NCBI GenBank assembly: GCA_017304275.1
Contig: JAFKKW010000403.1
Location: 1 to 7,973 of the forward strand
Reading direction: 5' to 3'
Source: Hyphomicrobiales bacterium
GTDB lineage: Bacteria; Pseudomonadota; Alphaproteobacteria; Rhizobiales; Hyphomicrobiaceae
DNA: 7,973 nt
The notes under the pieces are model-generated. The model was not told the DNA's origin, ran no database searches, and was given only the letters and a program-made list of their open reading frames with translations. Below, piece by piece: positions 1 to 5,882 of this stretch. Positions within the stretch are counted from its first letter, which is position 1. Each line of letters begins with the position of its first letter. A program made the position numbers and the translations under genes.

Positions 1-2
1 CA

Positions 3-20
3 AGCCTACGCCTGTAGGCT
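3..20. repeat. Short inverted repeat at the end of the first gene
   Basis: AGCCTA (3-8) and TAGGCT (15-20) form a perfect 6-base stem around a 6-base loop. The stem spans the TAG stop of the minus-strand gene at 6-515. It could belong to an intrinsic terminator, but the window ends before a T-tract could be seen, so no terminator is claimed. Confidence 0.35.
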
Positions 21-515
21 CTTCTCCAGCGCCTTGATCAGGGCGGCCTCCTTGCCCATCAGGCCCTTACCGGACTTTGCACCACCGTGGGCCAGAACCG
101 CCGTCTCGAACACGGCGTGCTGGTTCGGTGTGAAGTAGAGGGTCACGCATCGTTCGCCAGGGACAGGTAGCTTGTCGCGCACGAAGAACTTGATCTGACG
201 AGCGGTACAAGTCTCCGCCATATCGAGGAGCAGTTCGCAGTTTGACGCATTGATGCGACGAGCCAGGATCTTCAGCTTCGTCCAGCCGATGGCCTCAAGC
301 CGCGCGCTGCTTACGCCAAGCTCGCTGAAGACACGATGGACCTTGGCGAGATAAAAGGCTTGGCGTCGACTAACGCCGAGCAGTTGGGCGACTTCTCCAA
401 TCTCCGATGGTTCAGTGTCCTGGAGTGTCCGAAAAAACTTCGCAGCCGTCAAAAACCTGCGCTGTTTTAAGTCGGCAGCAATCTCCGCGAGTTCGTTTTT
501 TGATATCTTGCCCAT
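6..515 (-). CDS. Protein of unknown function with a probable helix-turn-helix
   Basis: I do not recognise a named family. The 169-residue product is basic and mostly helical, with no signal peptide or membrane segment, so it is probably cytoplasmic. Residues 38-60 (SEIGEVAQLLGVSRRQAFYL and onward) read like a helix-turn-helix. Residues about 72-110 form a second helical block around IGWTKLKILA and ELLLDMAETCTARQ, a pattern I associate with uncharacterised plasmid or island proteins. The ATG at 515 was chosen because GAGAGAGG lies just upstream, although only about 2 bases away. A TTG at 527 would add four residues (LREDMGK). An in-frame stop at 543-545 limits any further extension. Base composition looks less GC-rich than the pump genes, by eye only. 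It lies downstream of an integrase remnant on the same strand. A DNA-binding or plasmid-maintenance role is inference. Confidence 0.7.
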   Translation of the reverse strand: MGKISKNELAEIAADLKQRRFLTAAKFFRTLQDTEPSEIGEVAQLLGVSRRQAFYLAKVHRVFSELGVSSARLEAIGWTKLKILARRINASNCELLLDMAETCTARQIKFFVRDKLPVPGERCVTLYFTPNQHAVFETAVLAHGGAKSGKGLMGKEAALIKALEKSLQA

Positions 516-635
516 GTCCTCTCTCAACCCATGTTTGATGTTTTAGGGAGGAGAAGCGTGAGTCACTGACACAGGAGGAACAATGTGATTTCGCCTGTCG
601 CGCTATATTGTTGATTTATAGGCCGCAGCGATCCT

Positions 636-679
636 ATGACTGCATGACCACTCCACCGGAATGTTCCAAAAGCAGTCAT
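636..679. repeat. 8-base inverted repeat with a 28-base spacer
   Basis: ATGACTGC (636-643) is matched by its exact reverse complement GCAGTCAT (672-679). The left arm is followed at once by a second ATGAC (644-648). The repeat lies downstream of the integrase remnant and could be part of an old recombination site or mobile-element end, but an 8-base match at this distance may be chance. Confidence 0.3.
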
Positions 680-691
680 TGCCGCGGCCAT

Positions 692-727
692 AGTCGGCGC
701 GCCCGTGCGCTCGCCGACCAAGTCGGC
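692..727. repeat. Nested inverted repeats downstream of the integrase remnant
   Basis: GTCGGCG (693-699) pairs with CGCCGAC (712-718). The second arm can instead pair with the following bases as GCCGAC-CAA-GTCGGC (713-727), giving a tight 3-base-loop hairpin. AGTCGGC is also directly repeated at 692-698 and 721-727. Read on the minus strand, the tight hairpin begins 19 bases past the integrase stop. It has no T-tract, so it is at best a weak terminator or a remnant of a recombinase site. Confidence 0.4.
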
Positions 728-746
728 TCACGGGGAAATGCTGCCA

Positions 747-975
747 TTAAGTATCGATCATTTCAGCGATCTCGATTGCATCGCCTGCCTCGATCCCATG
801 GTGGCAAACATTGCTCTCGATCTTCGAATGTTCAAGCAGGAGCTGGACGGCGCGAAGATACCGGTGCGGCGATAAATCAACACCACCTTAGTACGTCGCA
901 ACGAGTGGGTTCCAGCTGGCCGGATCGAGCCTGATGCTGGCAACCCCACTCTCGCACAAGGTGTGCGTACTGCTG
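747..975 (-). pseudogene. Tyrosine recombinase (phage-type integrase), C-terminal remnant
   Basis: Read across frames, the minus strand gives the C-terminal catalytic part of a small tyrosine-type integrase. The segments are QQYAHLVREW (975-946), VASIRLDPAS (944-915), GTHSLRRTKVVLIYRRTG (913-860) and LRAVQLLLEHSKIES onward to a TAA stop at 749-747. The HSLR stretch is the family HxxR motif (His codon 905-907, Arg codon 896-898), and EHSKIES matches the usual GHTKIES block. Three frame breaks are visible: one extra base in the C run at 944-947, a lone base at 914 (most simply two bases lost), and one base lost at 858-859. The nucleophile tyrosine expected in VRYLG is His (codon 801-803) within NVCHHG. 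The N-terminal two thirds are missing, and the remnant ends about 15 bases from the pump operon stop. It cannot encode an active enzyme and marks this flank as former mobile-element DNA. Confidence 0.85.
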
Positions 976-990
976 AACAGCGACCCTTTA

Positions 991-1209
991 TCACCCTTTC
1001 CGGACCGACCCATCATCAACACGGCCGGTCTTGGATTTCGCGAGTTTCGTGCGGGTTGCCGCATTTTTTGGCCGCATCAGGGCGTTGAGGACCTCCGACC
1101 GCGCGTCCCTCAGATGCGCGGCCCAATAGCTCAAGCCGCAGGCAGCCATCACGAAGACGACAGCCCAAATGATGGAAAGGAGAGTCGTAAGAGGGATCTC
1201 CGTAATCAT
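991..1209 (-). CDS. Small single-span membrane protein, last gene of the efflux operon
   Basis: This 72-residue protein is not recognised by name. Residues about 8-31 (TTLLSIIWAVVFVMAACGLS) form one hydrophobic segment. The rest is a basic, hydrophilic tail rich in Lys and Arg, so by the positive-inside rule the C-terminus is predicted to be cytoplasmic. The ATG at 1209 overlaps the TGA of the DUF3240 gene as ATGA, and there is no good Shine-Dalgarno of its own, which suggests translational coupling. It ends in tandem stops, TGA then TAA (993-988). Its position makes it a likely accessory factor of the RND pump, perhaps comparable to small proteins that bind other RND permeases, but that role is inference. 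The longer frame reaching back to 1476 is an overlap with DUF3240 and is not used. Confidence 0.7.
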   Translation of the reverse strand: MITEIPLTTLLSIIWAVVFVMAACGLSYWAAHLRDARSEVLNALMRPKNAATRTKLAKSKTGRVDDGSVRKG

Positions 1210-1583
1210 GAGTGCTGCTCTGCGGATTTCCCGCGCGCCGGATCCGTCATCCGATCCACGTCGATGCTCGACGGCGCCAGCCGGCCGAATGCCTCGATGG
1301 GCTCGATCCAGTAGGCCATGTGCGGAATGGCAGCGCGGGTTGCGATGGTCTCGAGGATTTGGGCCGCCTGAAAGCGCGGAACGACGGCGACCAGCATCGT
1401 CCGATCGACGCGGCCGCGGACACGCTCGCGGAAGCTTGCCTTCGCGAACCCATGCCCATGGCCTTCGGCGGACCATGTCGTGAAGCCGCCGATCGGCGGC
1501 TCGATCGCGAGCATCAGGTCAACGACTCGGTCCGATCCATCCGGCGGGCAGACGAGTGTGAGCTTGCAAAGGGATTGTTCCAC
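1206..1583 (-). CDS. DUF3240 family PII-like protein associated with the efflux pump
   Basis: The 125-residue product fits the DUF3240 family, small proteins with the ferredoxin-like PII/CutA fold often found beside heavy-metal RND pumps. Residues 6-13 (CKLTLVCP) would be strand 1. Residues 33-46 (GFTTWSAEGHGHGF) would be strand 2 and the T-loop. TMLVAVVP (62-69) and QAAQILETIATRA (72-84) fit strand 3 and helix 2, and MAYWIEPIEAFGRL (89-102) fits strand 4. His42 and His44 in the T-loop region are candidate metal ligands. The GTG at 1583 was chosen because AGGA lies 8 bases upstream and the conserved fold starts right there. The open frame continues upstream to 2141 only as a shadow of the permease. 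The gene overlaps the permease 3' end by 70 bases and the next gene by the ATGA motif. A role in sensing metal or tuning the pump is inferred from family context. Confidence 0.82.
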   Translation of the reverse strand: MEQSLCKLTLVCPPDGSDRVVDLMLAIEPPIGGFTTWSAEGHGHGFAKASFRERVRGRVDRTMLVAVVPRFQAAQILETIATRAAIPHMAYWIEPIEAFGRLAPSSIDVDRMTDPARGKSAEQHS

Positions 1584-4500
1584 GAGAGGTTTCCTACGTC
1601 TTTTGAGTGGCTGGCCAAGGAGCCGACGCCGAAGCGCCGGAACAGGATGGGGAGAAGGACGAGCGTCAGCGTTGTCGACGTGATCAGCCCGCCGATGACG
1701 ACGATCGCGAGCGGCTTCTGGATCTCCGAGCCCGGCCCGGTGGCGAACAGGAGCGGCACGAGACCGAGAGCGGCGATGCTCGCCGTCATCAACACGGGCC
1801 GCAGCCGACGCATCGCGCCTTCGAAGACGGCTTTTTCGAGTGGAACGCCTTCGGCAAGAAGCTGATTGAAATAGCTGACCAGCACCAGTCCGTTGAGGAC
1901 GGCGATGCCGAGCAGCGCGATGAAGCCGACGGAGGCCGGGACCGAGAGATAGGCGCCCGAAAGCCAAAGCGCGAGCATGCCGCCGACAAGCGCGAACGGA
2001 ACATTGGCGAGGATCAGAAGCGTCTGGCGGATGGAGCGCAACGTCGCGAACAGCACGCCGAAGATCAGGCCGATGGCGATGGGAACGACGATGGAAAGCC
2101 GGTTCGCGGCACGCCGTTGGTTCTCGAACTGGCCGCCCCACTCCAGGCGATAGCCCTGCGGAAGCTCGACCGTCTCCCCGACCATGCGCTGCGCTTCGTC
2201 GACAAAGCCCACCAGATCGCGCCCGGTGACGTAGGCCTGAACGATGGCGAAGCGCGAGGCGTTCTCGCGGTCGATCTTGACCGGCCCGGCCTGTCTGGAA
2301 AGCTTGGCGACATCGTTGACGCGCACGAGCCCTCCGTCGCCGGCTGCGAGCTGCGTTTGGGAAAAGAGCTCCGGTGACGTGCGGATGGGATCGGGCCCAC
2401 GGATAAGGATCGGCGTGCGCCGGCCAGGCTCCGCAACGATGCCGGCGGATGCGCCCTCGAGCAGCGCGCGGAGCTCATCCTGCACGTTCGTCACGGAAAG
2501 ACCGGTGCGGCCGGACATCAGCCGATCGACGTCGATCTTGAGATAGTCGACGGCATCGTTCGCGACGGTCGAGACCTCGGCGGCTCCCGGAACCTTGCCG
2601 AGCACCGACTGAATTCGGCCGGCCAGGTCAGCGAGCTTTGCGAGATCCGGACCGAAAATCTTGATCGCAAGATCGCCGCGCGCACCGGTCAGCATCTCCG
2701 CCGTGCGCATCTCGATAGGCTGGGTGAAGGCGAATTCGAATCCGGGCAGATCGGCCATCGCCTCGCGAAGCTCGGCAACGAGCCAGTCCTTGTCCGGAAC
2801 ACGCCACGTGTCTTTCGGCTTCAGCACCAGGAAGGTGTCGGTCTCGTTGAGGCCCATGGGATCGAGGCCCAATTCATCGGAGCCGACGCGCGCGACGATG
2901 CGCTCGATCTCAGGGACGCGCTCCCGGAGCGTGCGCTGAATCAGCAGGTCGCCCTCGATGCTCGCCCTAAGATTGACCGATGGCAGCTTGGTGACCTGCA
3001 TGATGACCGATCCCTCGTCCATGGTCGGCATGAACGATTTGCCGATGGCCGCATAGGCGGCGACTGTCAGGCCAAGGCCGGTTGCCGCGAGCACGTATAC
3101 CGGCAGCGGGAACCTCAGCGCCCCCGCGAGCAGCGCGCGATACCCGCGGTTGAGGAGACGCATGAGAAGCGGCTCGCCGTGGTGCCCGCTCCTGAGCAGG
3201 AACGAGGACAGGACCGGAATGAGCGTGAGCGAGATGAGAAGCGATCCGCTGAGCGCGAATACGATCGTCAAGGCCACGGGCGCGAACAGCTTGCCTTCGA
3301 GGCCCTGCAGCGACAGGAGCGGTAGGAAGACGAGACAGATGATGAGAATGCCGGAGGCCACGGGCGTCGCCACCTCGTGCGCGGCCCTGTAGATCTTATG
3401 CAGGAACGGAATATGCGTATCGTCGGCGTCGTGCTGCAGATGCTCGACCGCATTCTCGACGACGACGACCGCCGCATCGACGATCAACCCGATGGCGATC
3501 GCCAGTCCGCCGAGGCTCATGAGGTTTGCGGACATGCCGAAGATCTTCATCATGGCGAAGGTCACGAGGGCGGCGAACGGCAGGGTCACCGCAACGACGA
3601 GTGCCGCGCGGAGGTTGCCAAGGAAGGCGACGAGCAGGACGACAACGAGCACGGTCGCTTCCATCAGCGCCTTGCTGACGGTGCCGACGGCGCGCTGGAT
3701 AAGCTCGGACCGATCGTAGAACGCCTCGAGCCGGACGCCTTCCGGAAGGCTGGGCTTGAGCTCCTCGAGCCGCGCCTTGATGGTGGCCACGAGCGCGCTG
3801 GCGTCGGCGCCCCGCAGCGACAGCACCAGGCCTTGCACGGCTTCGCCCGTGCCGTCCCTGGTGACGGCGCCGTAGCGTGTCAGGCTGCCGATCCGGACCT
3901 TCGCCACGTCGCCGAGCCGCAGGACGCGCGTGCCGTCCATCTTGAGCACGATCTGGGTAAGGTCCTGCGGCGTCTCGATAGCGCCTTCGGCACGAACGAC
4001 GAGTGCTTTCTCGCCGTCGGTCAGGCGACCCGCGCCGTCGTTGCGATTGCCCTTCTCGATGGCGTCGATGACGTCCGATACGTTGAGCCCCGCCACCGCC
4101 AGCGCGGAGCTGTCCGGGATGACCTCGAACGTGCGCACGTATCCGCCGAGCGCGTTGACGTCCGCCACACCGGGGATGGTGCGCAGGGCCGGCCGGATCG
4201 TCCAGTCGAGCAGGCTGCGCCGCTCCTCGAGAGACAGGTCGCCGCCTTCGACGGTGAACATGAACACGTCCGACAGCGGCGTGGAGACAGGCGCCAGCCC
4301 GCCCGTCACGTTCGCGGGAAGCTCGCCCTGGACGCTGGCAAGACGCTCGGCGACCTGCTGGCGCGCCCAGTAGATGTCCGTGCCATCCTCGAAATCGAGC
4401 GTGATGTCGGCAACGGCATACTTGGCGGCGGAGCGCAGGATCGTCTGCCGTGGAATGCCGAGCAGCTCGAGCTCGATGGGCGTGATGACCCGGGTCTCGA

Positions 4501-4681
4501 CCTCCTCCGGCGTCATGCCGGGTGCCTTCAGGATCATCTTCACCTGGACGGGCGAGATGTTCGGAAAGGCATCGATCGGGATGGTGTTGTAGGCGTAGCC
4601 GCCGAGCCCCGCCACAAGGAGCGAGAAAAGCAGCGTGGCCGCGCGCTGCGTCAGCGAGAACTCGATCAGCCGACGCAGCAC
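1514..4681 (-). CDS. Heavy-metal-efflux RND permease (CzcA/CusA family)
   Basis: This is an inner-membrane, proton-driven pump subunit of 1055 residues, a normal length for the HME-RND family. TM1 spans about residues 10-31. Two large periplasmic loops follow at about 32-335 and 545-860, with membrane bundles at about 336-540 and 861-1017. Family landmarks include FPNISPVQVK (39-48), the TM4 motif with Asp402 and Glu409 (VDAAVVVVEN), and GARGDLAIKIFG (666-677). TM4 has AIG where CzcA has DFG, so the first of the three CzcA TM4 acidic residues is absent, as in CusA. However, sites corresponding to CusA Met573 and Met623 are not Met here by my reading, which argues against Cu(I)/Ag(I). The substrate is therefore open. 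The GTG at 4681 lies one base after the adaptor stop with GGAGGA 7 bases upstream. The last 23 residues overlap DUF3240 and form a hydrophilic tail beyond the usual family end. Confidence 0.93.
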   Translation of the reverse strand: MLRRLIEFSLTQRAATLLFSLLVAGLGGYAYNTIPIDAFPNISPVQVKMILKAPGMTPEEVETRVITPIELELLGIPRQTILRSAAKYAVADITLDFEDGTDIYWARQQVAERLASVQGELPANVTGGLAPVSTPLSDVFMFTVEGGDLSLEERRSLLDWTIRPALRTIPGVADVNALGGYVRTFEVIPDSSALAVAGLNVSDVIDAIEKGNRNDGAGRLTDGEKALVVRAEGAIETPQDLTQIVLKMDGTRVLRLGDVAKVRIGSLTRYGAVTRDGTGEAVQGLVLSLRGADASALVATIKARLEELKPSLPEGVRLEAFYDRSELIQRAVGTVSKALMEATVLVVVLLVAFLGNLRAALVVAVTLPFAALVTFAMMKIFGMSANLMSLGGLAIAIGLIVDAAVVVVENAVEHLQHDADDTHIPFLHKIYRAAHEVATPVASGILIICLVFLPLLSLQGLEGKLFAPVALTIVFALSGSLLISLTLIPVLSSFLLRSGHHGEPLLMRLLNRGYRALLAGALRFPLPVYVLAATGLGLTVAAYAAIGKSFMPTMDEGSVIMQVTKLPSVNLRASIEGDLLIQRTLRERVPEIERIVARVGSDELGLDPMGLNETDTFLVLKPKDTWRVPDKDWLVAELREAMADLPGFEFAFTQPIEMRTAEMLTGARGDLAIKIFGPDLAKLADLAGRIQSVLGKVPGAAEVSTVANDAVDYLKIDVDRLMSGRTGLSVTNVQDELRALLEGASAGIVAEPGRRTPILIRGPDPIRTSPELFSQTQLAAGDGGLVRVNDVAKLSRQAGPVKIDRENASRFAIVQAYVTGRDLVGFVDEAQRMVGETVELPQGYRLEWGGQFENQRRAANRLSIVVPIAIGLIFGVLFATLRSIRQTLLILANVPFALVGGMLALWLSGAYLSVPASVGFIALLGIAVLNGLVLVSYFNQLLAEGVPLEKAVFEGAMRRLRPVLMTASIAALGLVPLLFATGPGSEIQKPLAIVVIGGLITSTTLTLVLLPILFRRFGVGSLASHSKDVGNLSWNNPFASSHSSARRMDRTESLT

Positions 4682-4682
4682 G

Positions 4683-5738
4683 TCACTCTCCTCCGATCAT
4701 GGCTTCGAGCTGCGGAAGTCCGCTTGCCGCGACCTCCTGACCGGGAAGCACATTGCCGGCGACAGTCGCCGCCATGGGCGACGTGCCGCGCAGGGTCACC
4801 GGCGTAAGCTCGAACCCGCTGTCGTTCTTGACGAACACCGCAGGCGTGTTGCCGACCCAGGCGACGGCGGCCGCAGGGACGCTCAAGCCGCCGGTTTCGG
4901 TCGGGCGCAGCACGCTGAGGGTCACCATCTGCCCCGGAAGCAGCCCGGCATCGCTCGGCACGGAGGCGTACATCACGGCGGAGCGTGTCATGCGGTCGAG
5001 CGATCCGCTGATCGAGACAACGGTGCCCTGCGGTCCGTCCAGGACCTGAATGGCATCTCCGGGCCGGATCCGCGCCACGAGGCCGGCCGGAACCTGCACC
5101 TCGACCCAGACCTCGGCACGGGCGGCGATGGTGACGGCGGGCGCCATTGCCTCGAGCGAAGCGCCCGGCATGGCCTGGGTTTCGATCACGACGCCGGACT
5201 CCGGCGCCGTGATCGTATACCGGCCGCCCTCTCCGACGCTGACGCCGCCGAGCGAAAGGGTGCGCCTGTGCTGCTCCAGAACGGCGCGGATCTTTATGAC
5301 CTGCGCCTCGGCTTCATCGGCCAGAATGGGGCTGGCGATGCTCTTGTCGGCAAGGTCGCGTTTCCTGCGTGCGACCGCCTCTGCGACCTGAAGCTCGGCC
5401 TCGGCCTGTTTGAGCTGGCTCAATGCATCGAGCAGGTCCCGGCTTTCAATGACCGCGAGCGGCGCTCCCTTCGCCACTGTTTGGCCGGGGAGCACGAGGA
5501 CTTGGATTGCGGTCCCCGCAAACGAGGCGGCGGCAACCACGCGCGCGTTGAGGGCCGGCACGACGGTTCCCGGCAGGAGGGCGACGGCCTCAGTCTCGGC
5601 CTCCTTGACCTCCGCCAGCTTGATTTCCATCTGCGCCACTTGCGTCGCGCTGAGCGTGACGGTCCTGGCCTCCGCGGCGGAAAAGCAACCGATGAGAGCG
5701 AGCGAGGCGAGAAGTCCGATCGCGGCGCGGCGTGCCAT
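4683..5738 (-). CDS. RND efflux periplasmic adaptor subunit (membrane fusion protein)
   Basis: The 351-residue product bridges the RND permease to an outer-membrane channel. Residues 1-24 are a signal sequence. LIGC at 15-18 is a good lipobox, so Cys18 may be lipidated, although AEA at 22-24 could also be a signal peptidase I site. The first half of the lipoyl-like domain is at about 66-99, a helical hairpin at 100-165, and the second lipoyl half at about 174-206 (ITAPESGVVIETQAMPGAS). A beta-barrel follows at about 207-285 (VWVEVQVP, LLPGQMVTL), then a membrane-proximal domain to about 340. There is no His-rich N-terminal extension of the CzcB kind. The ATG at 5738 is supported by AGGAAAGGG about 7 bases upstream and by the signal sequence. 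A GTG at 5780 would place 14 extra residues before the signal and run through a palindrome. The last codons (GGE) double as the permease ribosome binding site. Confidence 0.93.
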   Translation of the reverse strand: MARRAAIGLLASLALIGCFSAAEARTVTLSATQVAQMEIKLAEVKEAETEAVALLPGTVVPALNARVVAAASFAGTAIQVLVLPGQTVAKGAPLAVIESRDLLDALSQLKQAEAELQVAEAVARRKRDLADKSIASPILADEAEAQVIKIRAVLEQHRRTLSLGGVSVGEGGRYTITAPESGVVIETQAMPGASLEAMAPAVTIAARAEVWVEVQVPAGLVARIRPGDAIQVLDGPQGTVVSISGSLDRMTRSAVMYASVPSDAGLLPGQMVTLSVLRPTETGGLSVPAAAVAWVGNTPAVFVKNDSGFELTPVTLRGTSPMAATVAGNVLPGQEVAASGLPQLEAMIGGE

Positions 5739-5750
5739 TGCAATACCCTT

Positions 5751-5767
5751 TCCTGTCGACGACAGGA
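5751..5767. promoter_or_regulatory. Perfect 17-base palindrome upstream of the adaptor start
   Basis: TCCTGTCG-A-CGACAGGA is a perfect 8-base inverted repeat around one base. On the minus strand it ends within the CAGGAAAGG ribosome binding region of the adaptor gene, 12 bases before the ATG. It could be an operator for a second, dimeric repressor. In RNA the arms are too close to form a full hairpin, so a DNA-binding site seems the better reading. Confidence 0.5.
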
Positions 5768-5786
5768 GCGGGAGTGCCACCCCAAG

Positions 5787-5803
5787 CTGAACGCGACATG
5801 AAA
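5787..5803 (-). promoter_or_regulatory. Candidate response-regulator site facing the pump operon
   Basis: On the minus strand this reads TTTCAT-GTCGC-GTTCAG, two six-base half-sites with an 11-base period. That is the usual spacing for tandem binding by OmpR/PhoP-class regulators. It lies 48 bases upstream of the adaptor ATG and matches the plus-strand element at 5830-5846 in 10 of 12 half-site bases. Direct regulation is inferred. Confidence 0.5.
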
Positions 5804-5829
5804 TGAAGCCCGACCGGCGGGAACGGATT

Positions 5830-5846
5830 TTTCAGCTTCGTTTCAG
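5830..5846 (+). promoter_or_regulatory. Candidate response-regulator site facing the regulator operon
   Basis: TTTCAG-CTTCG-TTTCAG is an exact six-base direct repeat with an 11-base period, as expected for PhoP/OmpR-class binding. It ends 36 bases before the first ATG of the response regulator, a distance that suits activation from a position overlapping the -35. It suggests autoregulation and pairs with the oppositely oriented copy at 5787-5803. Confidence 0.6.
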
Positions 5847-5882
5847 GTCGCCTGCGCAAGACCATGACGAACGAAACGATCG

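Larger units (their letters stand above)
516..746. other. Intergenic stretch with no recognisable gene
   Basis: I see no gene of believable length here on either strand. It contains an AT-rich patch at 601-620 that could hold a promoter for the minus gene at 6-515, though no clean -35/-10 pair is visible. It also has a plus-strand Shine-Dalgarno-like AGGAGG (573-578) followed by ATG then TGA at 583-588, and two sets of inverted repeats listed separately. A plus-strand reading frame from 608 to 934 is rejected because it runs antisense through the integrase remnant and looks like nothing known. Confidence 0.5.
5739..5882. promoter_or_regulatory. Divergent promoter region between pump and two-component operons
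   Basis: These 144 bases separate the starts of the adaptor gene (minus) and the response regulator (plus), so promoters for both operons must lie here or within the first codons. It contains two 11-base-period direct repeats, one facing each way, and a palindrome near the adaptor start. I could not identify confident -10 boxes. This fits promoters in which a bound regulator replaces a poor -35, but the inference rests only on layout. Confidence 0.7.

Noticed and set aside
608..934. A 108-residue plus-strand open frame
   Set aside because: It runs antisense through the integrase remnant, has no ribosome binding site and is compositionally like noise.
758..994. A 78-residue minus-strand open frame taken as a gene
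   Set aside because: It is one frame of the broken integrase. Recognisable residues (THSLRRTKVVLIYRRTG) occur only in its middle, with the rest out of frame.
984..998. CCCTTT direct repeat around the end of the small membrane protein gene
   Set aside because: It is only two six-base copies and contains the tandem stop codons. There is no stem for a terminator and it is likely chance.
1206..2141. A 311-residue form of the DUF3240 gene starting at 2141
   Set aside because: The first 186 residues are Arg-rich shadow of the permease gene. Only the part from the GTG at 1583 has family similarity and a ribosome binding site.
1514..4681. Calling the permease cusA, a Cu(I)/Ag(I) pump, from its TM4 motif
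   Set aside because: Two of the three periplasmic Met ligand positions do not appear to be Met. TM4 alone does not decide the metal, so no gene symbol is given.
3377..4807. A 476-codon open frame on the plus strand
   Set aside because: It lies antisense to the permease and runs past its start into the adaptor gene, has the skewed Arg/Asp/Gly/His composition of a shadow frame in GC-rich DNA, and resembles nothing known.
4683..5780. Longer adaptor starting at GTG 5780
   Set aside because: It would put 14 residues in front of a good signal sequence, and the ATG at 5738 has a clear AGGAAAGGG upstream.
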